NCBI GenBank assembly: GCA_028820325.1 | Contig: JAPPJO010000015.1 | Span: 1-64,000, forward strand | Direction of reading: 5' to 3' | Origin: Gammaproteobacteria bacterium | GTDB taxonomy: Bacteria > Gemmatimonadota > Gemmatimonadetes > Longimicrobiales > Gaopeijiaceae | Length of the DNA: 64,000 bases | Shown: in pieces, positions 26,193-36,974 of the stretch | Numbering within the stretch: the stretch's first letter is position 1 | Layout: every line of letters starts with the position of its first letter | The notes under the pieces: generated by a model | The model's database searches: none | What the model was told of the DNA's origin: nothing | Seen by the model: only the letters and a program-made list of their open reading frames with translations | Position numbers and translations under genes: made by a program

Positions 26193-26208
26193 AACCGGGG
26201 GGAGAGCC

Positions 26209-26661
26209 TTGAGCCGCACAGAGATACAGCGCACGATCGCCGCGCCCGCCGACAAGGTCTTCGCAGCGGTCGCCGACGTGAGACATTTCTCGCGCGCCGT
26301 GGAGCACATCGAGCACGTCGAGTTCCTGTCCGACACCCGGACCGGCCTGGGCACCCGCTTCCGCGAAACCCGCCGCATGCGTGGGCGGGAGGCCACGGTC
26401 GAACTCGAGATCACGGAGTTCGCAGCGCCCGAACGAGTCCGGTTTCTGTCGGAGGCGGGTGGCGTGAAGTGGGACACGGTCTTCACGGTTGTGGCAGGCC
26501 GAGACGGTAAAACGCGCCTGATGTTGGTCATGGAGGCTACGCCTCTCACCTTCCCCGCCCGGCTCATGGTGCCGCTGATGAAGGGCATGGTCCGCAAGGC
26601 GATTGCCGCGGACATGGACGCGGTCAGGAGGTATTGCGAGAGATCTTCGGGAGGTTCGTAG
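26209..26661 (+). CDS. SRPBCC (START-like) family protein
   Basis: This 150-residue protein has the polyketide-cyclase/START-like fold: a first strand TEIQRTIAAPADKVFAAVAD, then FETRRMRG-like strands and a long C-terminal helix (MKGMVRKAIAADMDAVRRYC). Members bind hydrophobic ligands in a helix-grip cavity; no specific role can be given. It uses a TTG start at 26209, with GGGGGGAGAGCC directly upstream as a strong ribosome site. Confidence 0.78.
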   Translation: MSRTEIQRTIAAPADKVFAAVADVRHFSRAVEHIEHVEFLSDTRTGLGTRFRETRRMRGREATVELEITEFAAPERVRFLSEAGGVKWDTVFTVVAGRDGKTRLMLVMEATPLTFPARLMVPLMKGMVRKAIAADMDAVRRYCERSSGGS

Positions 26662-26759
26662 CGCACCGGGGTTTGCATCGTGGTTCGAGCGCATCCAGCT
26701 TTGTGCGCTTAATGTTCCGATACCTTATCGACATCGATACCACTCAGAGACGCATACAT

Positions 26760-29030
<2,271 letters not shown>

Positions 29031-29055
29031 CAGCCCTCTTCCCAAGGAGCAAGAA

Positions 29056-30459
29056 ATGACATTCGATTCACGCGCACGGCGGCGCTCCGGCGGCGCGGCG
29101 CTCTTCCTGCTTGCGCTGGCCCCCGCGTTAGCGGCCGACGCGGCCGCGCAGAAGCCGGTCCATGTCCCGGAAGACATTCCGGCCCGCGTCCAGCCCCTGC
29201 CTTCCCTGCGCGAGCAGGCGGCGGAGCAGCAGGAGTGGCTGGAGCTGCGCATCGGGCGGATTCTGCCGGCGCTGATGGCGGAATACGACGTGCGCATGTG
29301 GATCCTGTCCATGCGCGAGTACGCCGAGGATCCCGTCTTCTGGTCGATCACCTCGCCCACCACCTTTGCCGCCCGCCGGCGCTCCATCTACGTCTTCAAC
29401 CGCCAGGACGACGGTGCGGTCGAGAGGCTGGCGCTCGGCGGGACGGACCAGGGCGGGGTTTTCCAGGCCTATCGCTCGACGCGGCCGGCGCCCACCCAGC
29501 CTACCGCGGAGCTGGTCGGCAACGAGCAGTGGAGGCTGCTGCGCGAACTGGTGGAGGACCGAGACCCGGAGAACATCGTGCTCAACATCGACCCCGACTG
29601 GGCCTTCTCGGACGGCCTGCACGCCGGGGAGCGCGAGGCTCTGGAGGAAGCGCTGGGCCCGGAGCTGATGGGCCGCGTCAAGCGCGAACCGCGCCTGGCC
29701 ATGAACTACATCGCGCTGCGTCTGCCGGAGATGATGCCCCGATACCGCAAGATCGAGGAGACGGTGCACGCGGTCATCTCGGAGGCGTTCTCGAACGCGG
29801 TCATCACGCCCGGCGAGACCACAATCGAGGACGTGGAGTGGTGGATGCGCCAGCGGGTGCGCGACCTGGGCTACACGACCTGGTTCATGGCCAACGTGGA
29901 CGTGCAGCGGGCGGGCGAGGTGCCCTCGGACGGCCCCGCCGTGATCGAGCGGGGCGACCTGCTCTGGACCGACTTCGGGGTGGTGGCGCAGAATCTCCAC
30001 ACCGACACGCAGCATCTGGGCTACGTCCTGCGCGAGGGCGAGACCGAGGTGCCGCCGGGGCTCCTGCAGTGCATCGCCAACTCGAACCGCCTGCAGGACA
30101 TCCTGCTCGAGCACATGGAACCCGGGCTGACCGGCAACGTGATCCTGGCCAACACGCTGGCACAGATGCGGGAGGAGGGCATCAACGGGACCGTGTATAC
30201 GCACCCCATCGGCGACCACGGCCACGGCGCCGGGCCGCTGATCGGGCGCTGGGACGGGCAGGAAGGCGTGCCCGTGCGCGGCGACGCGGTGCTGCTGCCC
30301 TCGACCTGGCACTCGATCGAGCTGCAGGCCACGACCCCGATCCCCGAGTGGGACGGCAAGCCGGCCAGTTGCCGCCAGGAGGAGGAGGCGTACCTGGACA
30401 CCGAGGGCGAGCGGCACTGGGTGTTCCGGAGGCAGAGCAAGTTCCACATCGTGTGGTAG
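29056..30459 (+). CDS. M24 family metallopeptidase (Xaa-Pro aminopeptidase-like), exported
   Basis: This 467-residue protein has a signal peptide (RRSGGAALFLLALAPALAAD, cleavage near AAAQ). The C-terminal half has the pita-bread fold with metal ligands in LLWTDFGVVAQ and LHTDTQHLGY (two Asp), GDHGHGAGPLIGRWDG (His) and WHSIELQATTP plus a later acid (Glu). It is related to aminopeptidase P, acting on Xaa-Pro bonds or on a peptide-like substrate in the periplasm. It has a textbook AAGGAG site. The M28 peptidase gene follows by 38 bp, so the two probably form an operon for extracytoplasmic peptide breakdown. Confidence 0.85.
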   Translation: MTFDSRARRRSGGAALFLLALAPALAADAAAQKPVHVPEDIPARVQPLPSLREQAAEQQEWLELRIGRILPALMAEYDVRMWILSMREYAEDPVFWSITSPTTFAARRRSIYVFNRQDDGAVERLALGGTDQGGVFQAYRSTRPAPTQPTAELVGNEQWRLLRELVEDRDPENIVLNIDPDWAFSDGLHAGEREALEEALGPELMGRVKREPRLAMNYIALRLPEMMPRYRKIEETVHAVISEAFSNAVITPGETTIEDVEWWMRQRVRDLGYTTWFMANVDVQRAGEVPSDGPAVIERGDLLWTDFGVVAQNLHTDTQHLGYVLREGETEVPPGLLQCIANSNRLQDILLEHMEPGLTGNVILANTLAQMREEGINGTVYTHPIGDHGHGAGPLIGRWDGQEGVPVRGDAVLLPSTWHSIELQATTPIPEWDGKPASCRQEEEAYLDTEGERHWVFRRQSKFHIVW

Positions 30460-30497
30460 ATGGGCCACGCCAGATGGCAGGAAAAGGAAGGAATGAC

Positions 30498-32108
30498 ATG
30501 GAGACGACGCGAATCACGATGCGAGGATGGGCCCTGGGGATGCTGCTGGGCTCGGCCGCGGCACTGGCCAGTCCGACGCAGACAGCCGCGGCCCAGGGGC
30601 TGGCGGTACCCGATCCCGTGCTCGAGGGCATCTGGGCCGAGGCGATGGACAACTCGCAGATCGAGTCCATGGGGCAGGTGCTGCTGGACGCCATCGGCCC
30701 CAGGCTGACCGGGTCGCCGCACATGGAACGGGCCCAGGAATGGGCGGTCTCGATGCTCTCCGGCTGGGGAGTGGAGGCCCGCACCGAGGAGTACGGCACC
30801 TGGGAGGGATGGGACCGCGGGGCCAGCCACGTGGACCTGGTGTCGCCGCGGGTACGCTCGCTGGAGGGGCGCATCCTGGCGTGGAGCCCCGGGACCGGGG
30901 GCGAGCCGATGGAGGGCGGGGTCGCCGTGCTCCCGGAGATCCGCTCGCCGGCGGACTGGCAGACCTTCCTTGGCACGGTGAGCGGCAAGTGGGTGATGTT
31001 CTCCTTCCCGCAGCCGACCTGCCGCGCGGACGAGCAGTGGCTCGAGTTCGCACAGGACGGATCGTACGAAGCCATGGCCGAGGCGCGCACGGCGGGCAAC
31101 CGGGCCTGGAACCAGAGCCTGGCCGCCGCCGGCTCGCGCGATCCGCGCCGCCGCGACCTGCACGCGCAGATCGAGGAGGCGGGCGCACTCGGAATCGTCA
31201 CCTCGCTCTGGCCGGGTTCCTACGGCACCACCCGCGTCTTCAACGCCTACAACCGCGAAACGCCCACCTTCGAGCTGGGGTGCGAGGACTACGGACTCGT
31301 CCATCGCCTGGCCGCCAACGGACAGGAGCCGGTGCTGCGGCTGACCGCGGAGGCCGAGAACCTGGGCGAGGTGCCGGTCTCGAACGTCATCGGCACAATC
31401 CCGGGGACCGAGCGTCCGGACGAGTACGTGATGCTCTCGGCGCATTTCGACTCGTGGGAGGGCGGATCGGGCGCGACCGACAACGCCACCGGCTCGCTGC
31501 TCATGCTCGAGACCATGCGCATCCTGTCCGCCGTGTATCCGAACCCGAAGCGAACCATCCTCATCGGGCTCTGGAACGGGGAGGAACAGGGGCTCAATGG
31601 TTCGCGCGCCTTCAGCGAGGACCATCCCGAGGTGGTGGAGGGGCTGCAGGTGCTCTTCAACCAGGACAACGGGACCGGACGGGTGGTGAACATCTCCGCC
31701 CAGGGGTTTACGGAGGTGGGATCGTCGCTTGCGCGATGGCTGACGCGGGTGCCGGTCGAGGTCTCGGGCCACGTGAGCCTGAGGCTGCCGGGCAACCCGG
31801 GCGGAGGCGGCTCGGACTACGCCTCGTTCGTCTGCCACGGCGCGCCCGGCATCAACCTGAGCGCGCTGTCATGGGACTACGGCTCGCACACCTGGCACAC
31901 CCATCGCGACACCTTCGACAAGCTCGTCTTCGATGACCTGAAGAACAACGCCGTGCTCGCGGCTTCGCTCGTCTACCTGGCTTCCGAGGATGATCAGCGG
32001 GTGAGCCGCGAGCGGCGCGAGCTGATCATGGGGCTCGGCGGAACCGGCGGGCGCTGGCCGGAATGCACGCCCGCGGCGCGGAGTTCGAGGGACAGCCAGA
32101 GGATGTAG
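30498..32108 (+). CDS. M28 family zinc peptidase with PA-domain-like insert, exported
   Basis: This 536-residue aminopeptidase/carboxypeptidase of the M28 group carries an N-terminal signal peptide (MRGWALGMLLGSAAALASPT, cleavage near AAAQ). The two-zinc site is complete: His316 in HFDSWEGG, Asp about 328 in GATDNATG, Glu362-Glu363 in NGEEQGLNG, Asp390 in NQDNGTG and a His in WHTHRDTF (467-469). A protease-associated-like insert lies before the catalytic core. It is a close paralogue of the protein at 59126-60742, sharing the whole layout from the [19 protein letters not shown] opening to the WPECxPxARSS end. The ATG at 30498 fits a GGAAGGAATGAC ribosome site. Confidence 0.9.
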   Translation: METTRITMRGWALGMLLGSAAALASPTQTAAAQGLAVPDPVLEGIWAEAMDNSQIESMGQVLLDAIGPRLTGSPHMERAQEWAVSMLSGWGVEARTEEYGTWEGWDRGASHVDLVSPRVRSLEGRILAWSPGTGGEPMEGGVAVLPEIRSPADWQTFLGTVSGKWVMFSFPQPTCRADEQWLEFAQDGSYEAMAEARTAGNRAWNQSLAAAGSRDPRRRDLHAQIEEAGALGIVTSLWPGSYGTTRVFNAYNRETPTFELGCEDYGLVHRLAANGQEPVLRLTAEAENLGEVPVSNVIGTIPGTERPDEYVMLSAHFDSWEGGSGATDNATGSLLMLETMRILSAVYPNPKRTILIGLWNGEEQGLNGSRAFSEDHPEVVEGLQVLFNQDNGTGRVVNISAQGFTEVGSSLARWLTRVPVEVSGHVSLRLPGNPGGGGSDYASFVCHGAPGINLSALSWDYGSHTWHTHRDTFDKLVFDDLKNNAVLAASLVYLASEDDQRVSRERRELIMGLGGTGGRWPECTPAARSSRDSQRM

Positions 32109-32197
32109 GGGGCCGTGCAAGACGAGTTGCCGATCAAACCGGAATGCGTCTTGCGATTTGCCGATCGTTCGCGGACACGTAAGACGGTACCGAACCG

Positions 32198-33424
32198 TCA
32201 GCCGGCGGCTGGCGGCCCATCACCTCCCCCCACCCAGCGGTCGACCACAACCGACGTGGTGATCTGCCCCCACAGGTTGGTCACCGTGCGGAACATGTCC
32301 GGGATGCGGTCGATGCCGAGCAGGATGCCCAGCCCGCCGAGCGGCACCCCCGCCACGTCCAGGGCGGGCGCCATGGTGAAGATGCTCGCCGACGGCACCG
32401 GCGCGATGGTGAGCGCGACCAGGAAGACGGCGAGCACCGCGCCCCCGGCCGCGGCGAGCGGGAACGGCACCTCGAACAGGTGGGCCAGGAAGACCACGGC
32501 GGCCCCCTGGAAGAGCGCGCTGCCGGGCCGGTAGAGCGACGCGCCCAGCGGCAGCACCAGGTCGGCGACGTTTTCCGACACCCCGAGTTTCCCGCTCGCC
32601 TCCTGGAGCGACGCAGGGAGGGCGGCGACCGTGCTGGTGCTCGCGAAGGCGATGGAGGTGGCGCCGAACACGCCCTTCACGTAGCGGCCGGGACCGATGC
32701 CGCCCACCCAGCGCAGCAGCACCAGGAACACCCCGCCGGTGAACATGAGGAGCCCGGCGAGCACGGCCGCGACGAACACCGCCAGGCTCTGCACCAGGTC
32801 CCACCCGAGCTGCGCGGTCACCGGGGCGGCCAGCCCGAAGACCCCCACCGGGGCGCACCAGAGCACCCACCAGACCAGCTTGACCAGAGTGGCCGAGACC
32901 GCGTCGGCGAAGGTCATCAACTGCTCCTTGTGCTTCCCGCCGAGCGCGGCCGCGGCAGCCCCGAAGAGCGCCGTGAACACGATCAGCGGGAGCAGGCTTC
33001 CCGCCGAGGCGGCCGCGAAGGGGTTGGGCGGCACCAAGGTCACCAGGAAGTCGACCACGCCGGGGATCTCGGGCGCGGCCTGTTCGCCGGCCGCCGGCAT
33101 CGCCACCTCCGGCGCGAAGCGCAGGAAGAAGGCCATGGTCGCCATGCCCAGCACGATCGCGGGCGGGGTGGTGATCCAGTAGAAGCCGAGGGTGGTGCCG
33201 CCCAGCCGGCCGAGCTTGCGCAGGTCGCCAAGGCGGGCCACCCCGGTGAAGATCACCGCCATCACCAGCGGGATCACCACCATGCGGATGGCGTTCATGA
33301 AAACGGTGCCGATGGGCGCGGAGGCCAGCGCCGCCGCCATGAGGGCCTCCGACCCGGTGGCCGCGGCGAGCAACCCGACCGCGAAACCCAGCACGAGCCC
33401 GGCGGCGATGAGGATGTGCAGCAT
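32198..33424 (-). CDS. Dicarboxylate/amino acid:cation symporter (DAACS family)
   Basis: This 408-residue inner-membrane transporter is of the GltP/DctA/GltPh fold. Family hallmarks are present in altered form: the serine-rich hairpin appears as FASTSTVAALPASLQ, and the binding motif as GIDRIPDMFRTVTNLWGQ (usually DxxxDMxRTxxNVxGD). Na+ or H+ drives uptake of a C4-dicarboxylate or acidic/neutral amino acid. It converges with the M28 peptidase gene; together with the peptidases and MaeB it would fit a lifestyle of amino acid and organic acid uptake. Confidence 0.88.
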   Translation of the reverse strand: MLHILIAAGLVLGFAVGLLAAATGSEALMAAALASAPIGTVFMNAIRMVVIPLVMAVIFTGVARLGDLRKLGRLGGTTLGFYWITTPPAIVLGMATMAFFLRFAPEVAMPAAGEQAAPEIPGVVDFLVTLVPPNPFAAASAGSLLPLIVFTALFGAAAAALGGKHKEQLMTFADAVSATLVKLVWWVLWCAPVGVFGLAAPVTAQLGWDLVQSLAVFVAAVLAGLLMFTGGVFLVLLRWVGGIGPGRYVKGVFGATSIAFASTSTVAALPASLQEASGKLGVSENVADLVLPLGASLYRPGSALFQGAAVVFLAHLFEVPFPLAAAGGAVLAVFLVALTIAPVPSASIFTMAPALDVAGVPLGGLGILLGIDRIPDMFRTVTNLWGQITTSVVVDRWVGGGDGPPAAG

Positions 33425-33486
33425 GGAATGGATGCTACGCTTCGGCCTTTCCGCCCGGCAACCCCGCGCCCGGATGACTTACCGCG

Positions 33487-34245
33487 CTAGCGGATCACCG
33501 CAGGCTCCAGTCGAACCTTCGCAGCGTACTCCATGAACTGGTGCGAATAGGCTCGAATGTGGGTTCCCCCGGCGTAGACCTCCACCATGTACAACTGGCT
33601 GGTCGGAATGTCCTCCAGCTCCGACCAGCCCCCGAGCAGGCGGATCTCGTCGAGATACACCTCGGGCTCGAGCGGGCCTCGCGCGTAGCCCCGGTAGTAG
33701 ACGCACGTGCTCCCGGCGCATGGCGTCGTATAGACGCCTGCGTGCAGGTCGACGAAATCGGCGGCTGACCATTGACTGCTGCGGAGAAGATCCTCCTGGC
33801 CAAAGGTGCTGACGCCGGACTCCACAGCCCGCCGCCGGCGTTCGAACCGGTCGGTTACGATCGCCAGACCTTCGAGCAGAATCGGGTCGGGCTGCATCCG
33901 AAGGGCGATCCGGTCCGACGGTGCGGCGGCCTCGACCTGGGACTCCAGCGTGGCGTATCCGAGCCGCTCCACGGTAACCAGGTGGATTCCGGCCTCGATC
34001 CCGCACAGCGCAAACCAGCCGTTGTCCGTAGTCAGCGATCCCCAATCCGACCCCGCCGCCGAAATATAGGCACCACTCAACGGCATCTCGGTGCCGGCAT
34101 CGACGACAACCCCGAGGATCCGCGCCTGGTCGTCCAGGCATTCGGGCATCTCCTGCTGTGCGACAGCCGGAGAAACGACGCCAAGAGCCACGACCCCGAT
34201 CCCGATCGCCTGGAGCACCGCTGAACACCGGGGCGAGTCAGACAT
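33487..34245 (-). CDS. Exported carboxypeptidase-regulatory-like plus TonB-plug-like protein without a barrel
   Basis: This 252-residue protein starts at ATG 34245 (MSDSPRCS) with a signal peptide ending in VAQQ. Residues about 40-115 form a carboxypeptidase-regulatory-like beta sandwich (ILGVVVDAGTEMPLSGAYIS, then LTTDNGWFALCGIEAGIHLV). Residues about 125-245 look like a receptor plug (FERRRRAVESGVSTFG, SAADFVDLHAGVYTTP, YRGYARGPLEPEVYLDEI, IPTSQLYMVEVYAGGTHIRA). It then stops where a TonB-dependent receptor would begin its 22-strand barrel. The call rests on this domain order; small plug-only proteins occur in Gemmatimonadota. It may be a periplasmic signalling or scaffold protein. Confidence 0.65.
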   Translation of the reverse strand: MSDSPRCSAVLQAIGIGVVALGVVSPAVAQQEMPECLDDQARILGVVVDAGTEMPLSGAYISAAGSDWGSLTTDNGWFALCGIEAGIHLVTVERLGYATLESQVEAAAPSDRIALRMQPDPILLEGLAIVTDRFERRRRAVESGVSTFGQEDLLRSSQWSAADFVDLHAGVYTTPCAGSTCVYYRGYARGPLEPEVYLDEIRLLGGWSELEDIPTSQLYMVEVYAGGTHIRAYSHQFMEYAAKVRLEPAVIR

Positions 34246-34384
34246 TGAGCAATCTCTCGCGAGTGGGGGAGGTTGATGTGTACCAAGGTAGTACGATACA
34301 TCGACTCGCGCCCGATGGATCCTCTCCCGCAACACCGCCACCAACGGCCGCCACCGATTGGCCGCCCGAACCCGGAGACCTCCC

Positions 34385-34795
34385 GTGAACGACCCCTGGT
34401 TTCTCGCGATCGCCATCCTGGGCTGCCTTCTCGCCCTCGCCGCCCTCGCGCTCGCCATCGTGCTGCGGCGCTACACCCGGCTGCGCCTGGAGCTGCCGGT
34501 CCGGCTGCGGGAGGCGCGCGAGGACGCCGTGGCGCGCAGCACGGCGGTCGTGCGCGGGCAGGCATTCGAGCACCTCGTGCCTTTCATGGACGACTTCGGC
34601 TACCATCCCCGGGACGCCCGCTTTCTCGGCAGTCCCATCGACCTTGTCGTCTTCGACGGCCTCGGCGAGACGGATGTGCGCGAGATCGTGTTCGTGGAGG
34701 TCAAGACAGGCCGGTCTCGCCTGAGCAAGCGTGAGAGGGCGGTGCGCAAAGCCGTGCTCGAAGGGCGGGTGACCTGGCGGGAGCTGCGGGCCTGA
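34385..34795 (+). CDS. Membrane-anchored Holliday-junction-resolvase-related endonuclease
   Basis: This 136-residue protein has an N-terminal membrane helix (FLAIAILGCLLALAALALAI), a basic linker and a PD-(D/E)xK-type nuclease domain. The visible active-site order is GSPIDLVVFDG (Asp) followed by IVFVEVKTGRSRLSKRER (ExK) and a C-terminal helix. It matches the family annotated as endonucleases related to archaeal Holliday junction resolvase (Endonuc_Holl), whose cellular role is not established. GTG at 34385 follows GGAGACCTCCC. It lies 36 bp before the SLC13 permease gene. Confidence 0.8.
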   Translation: MNDPWFLAIAILGCLLALAALALAIVLRRYTRLRLELPVRLREAREDAVARSTAVVRGQAFEHLVPFMDDFGYHPRDARFLGSPIDLVVFDGLGETDVREIVFVEVKTGRSRLSKRERAVRKAVLEGRVTWRELRA

Positions 34796-34831
34796 GTGTG
34801 CCCCAGGGACTCTCGGGGCTAGAATAGGCGC

Positions 34832-36610
34832 ATGACTTACGAAATCGTTTTCGTGCTTGTGGTTGCGGCGGCGGCCCTGGTGTTCTTCGCCATGGATCGC
34901 ATCCGGCTCGACCAGCTCTCCATGTCGGTTCCGGTGGTGCTGCTGCTGGGCGGAATCATCGGCCCGCTGGAAGCGCTCTCCGGTCTCTCCAGCGAGGCCA
35001 CCGTCACAGTGGCGGCGATGCTGGTGCTCGGGCTGGGGCTGCGCAAGACGGGGCTGGTGGCGGCGATCGGCATCTGGGCGCGCACGGCGCCGCTGGGCGG
35101 CAAGACCCTGCGCATGTTCATCCTCTGCCTGCTGGTGGCCTTCCTTTCGCCGTTCCTGAACAACACCGCCGTGGTGATCGTGTTCATCCCGGTGTTCGCG
35201 GCGCTCGCCGAGCAGGCCGACGAACCCGTCTCGCTGTATCTGATGCCGCTTTCGTTCGTGGCCATCATGGGGGGGACGGTAACCCTGATCGGCACCGCCA
35301 CCAACCTGGTCGTACACGGGGAGGCGGTCGCGCGCGGGTACGACGAGCTGACCATGTTCTCCATCGCGCCGGTGGGACTGATCTGCCTGGCGGTGGGGAT
35401 GCTCTACCTGTTCACCATCGGGCGTCACCAGATGCCCCGCCGGGAGCGCCCGCCGGACCTGTCGAGCCGTTACGGCGTGCGCCGGTTCACGACCGAGTTG
35501 CGCGTGGGGCGGGACTCGCCCGCGGCCGGACGCTCGCTGGCCGAGCTGCGCTGGGGCGAGCGCTTCGACGTCGTGGTCGTGGGAATCGAGCGCGATGGAC
35601 GGGTCATCTCGCTCCCTGCGGGCGAGCGTGTGATCGAGGCCGGGGACAGGCTCTACGCCCAGGGCGCGGCCGACAACCTGCTCCGTCTCGCCCAGGGGCA
35701 GCGGCTGGACACGCCCGAGGGGAAGCCGCCGCAGGAGGCGAGCGAGACCGTCGTCGGAGGGCGCATGGTGGAGGTCATCATGGGGCCCGGTTCGGCGCTC
35801 GTGGGGCGAACACTGAAGGACCTCTCCTTCGCTCAGCGCTACGACGTGACCGTGCTCGGAGTCCAGAGCCACGGCGCCGCCGTCACCGACCGGATCGCGC
35901 AGATGGAGTTCTCCGTGGGCGATATCCTCCTGGTGCGCGGGGAGGCGAGCGCGCTCGACCGCCTGGCCGACGAACCCGGCTTCATCCTGATGGCCGAGGT
36001 GGACCACCCGGTGGGCAGCCGGCCGCGCGCCGCCTTCGCGGCCGCCATCATGGCCGCGGTGGTGCTGGCCGCGAGCGTAGGCCTCTTCCCCATCTCCACG
36101 TCGGCCATGGCGGGGGTGGCGCTCATGGTGTTCACGGGGTGCGTGCGCGTCGACGAGATCTACGCGGAGCTTGACTGGCTGGTGGTGTTCGTAATGGCCG
36201 GGCTCATCCCGCTGGGGCTGGCGATGGAGTCGACGGGGGCGGCCGCCTGGATCGCCTCGGGGGTGGTGGGCACGACCTCCGGGCTGGGTGAGACCGGGAT
36301 GATCGCCGCGTTCTACCTGCTGACGGCCGTCATGACCGCGGTGGTGGCCAACACCGCCACAGCCGTGATGCTCACCCCGGTGGCCATCCTTGTGGCCCAG
36401 AACGCCGGGCTCAATCCCTACGCCCTTCTGGTAACGGTGATGTTCGGAGCCTCCGCCTCCTTCGTCACCCCGTTCGGCTACAAGACGAACGTGATGATCT
36501 ACTCGCCGGGCGGATACCGCTTCATGGACTTCGTGAAGGTGGGCGGGCCCCTCAACCTGCTTCTTGCGATCGTGGCCTCGATCTGCATCCCCTTCTTCTG
36601 GCCGAGCTGA
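34832..36610 (+). CDS. SLC13/ArsB-type permease with two TrkA-C (RCK_C) domains
   Basis: This 592-residue inner-membrane protein of the divalent anion:Na+ symporter superfamily has N-terminal helices with LNNTAVVIVFIPVFAALAEQ and GGTVTLIGTATNLVVHG (first hairpin motif), and C-terminal helices with VVANTATAVMLTPVAILVAQ and FVTPFGYKTNVMIYSPGGY (second hairpin motif). Between the halves, about residues 205-390, are two tandem TrkA-C domains (each with a GRSLAELRWGERFDVVVVGI-like strand-helix pattern), as in the SLC13 subgroup. Those domains probably sense a ligand and gate transport. Possible substrates are sulfate or dicarboxylates. The repeated TTGCA-rich element lies after its stop. Confidence 0.9.
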   Translation: MTYEIVFVLVVAAAALVFFAMDRIRLDQLSMSVPVVLLLGGIIGPLEALSGLSSEATVTVAAMLVLGLGLRKTGLVAAIGIWARTAPLGGKTLRMFILCLLVAFLSPFLNNTAVVIVFIPVFAALAEQADEPVSLYLMPLSFVAIMGGTVTLIGTATNLVVHGEAVARGYDELTMFSIAPVGLICLAVGMLYLFTIGRHQMPRRERPPDLSSRYGVRRFTTELRVGRDSPAAGRSLAELRWGERFDVVVVGIERDGRVISLPAGERVIEAGDRLYAQGAADNLLRLAQGQRLDTPEGKPPQEASETVVGGRMVEVIMGPGSALVGRTLKDLSFAQRYDVTVLGVQSHGAAVTDRIAQMEFSVGDILLVRGEASALDRLADEPGFILMAEVDHPVGSRPRAAFAAAIMAAVVLAASVGLFPISTSAMAGVALMVFTGCVRVDEIYAELDWLVVFVMAGLIPLGLAMESTGAAAWIASGVVGTTSGLGETGMIAAFYLLTAVMTAVVANTATAVMLTPVAILVAQNAGLNPYALLVTVMFGASASFVTPFGYKTNVMIYSPGGYRFMDFVKVGGPLNLLLAIVASICIPFFWPS

Positions 36611-36974
36611 ACGTCCCACTCCGCATTCGCGGCTGCGTCGGCCGGTTGTAGCCAAGTACGCCGCCGCCCCGTTCTCAGCGGCCAGTTGCATTGTGATGAG
36701 CGCCCCTCTGCAGGCTGTTGCAAACTCGAAAAGGCAACACAGTGTTGCATTTTGGATTTTGCAACACTCCACGGACGGGTTTGACAGGCCATAGGTCACT
36801 GCATGCGGCCTGACCAGCCTGACGGGCGGCGCCACTGCGGGCGTGGCATCACGATGACGGGGCAATCGGGCAACCTCCTCGCCACAGAGAGAATCACATC
36901 CTACCGAGGGCGTGAGGCATCCGGCCGGGTCGCGCCTTGGTGCGAGCATCGTTCCCGAGGACGAGCGACATGCG
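36611..36974. other. Intergenic region of 364 bp holding a TTGCA-rich element
   Basis: No coding sequence is convincing here; a 76-codon frame over 36564-36794 has no family resemblance. The region holds the 65-bp repeated element (36706-36770), one more GTTGCA at about 36685, and a TTGACA hexamer at 36781-36786 without a good -10 partner. It probably contains the promoter and operator of the gene at 36975. Confidence 0.55.
36706..36770 (+). repeat. TTGCA-rich operator-like element, copy 1
   Basis: The 65 bp align without gaps to the minus strand of 55912-55848 with 47 of 65 identical positions counted by eye. Shared blocks are CTCTGCAG, GTTGCA, GCAACACAG, TTGCATTT and GCAACACTC. The centre of this copy is the odd palindrome GCAACAC-A-GTGTTGC. 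Repeated TTGCA/TGCAA half-sites suggest a binding region for a dimeric regulator. In both copies it lies after one gene and before the next on the same strand, in the same orientation. Confidence 0.6.
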
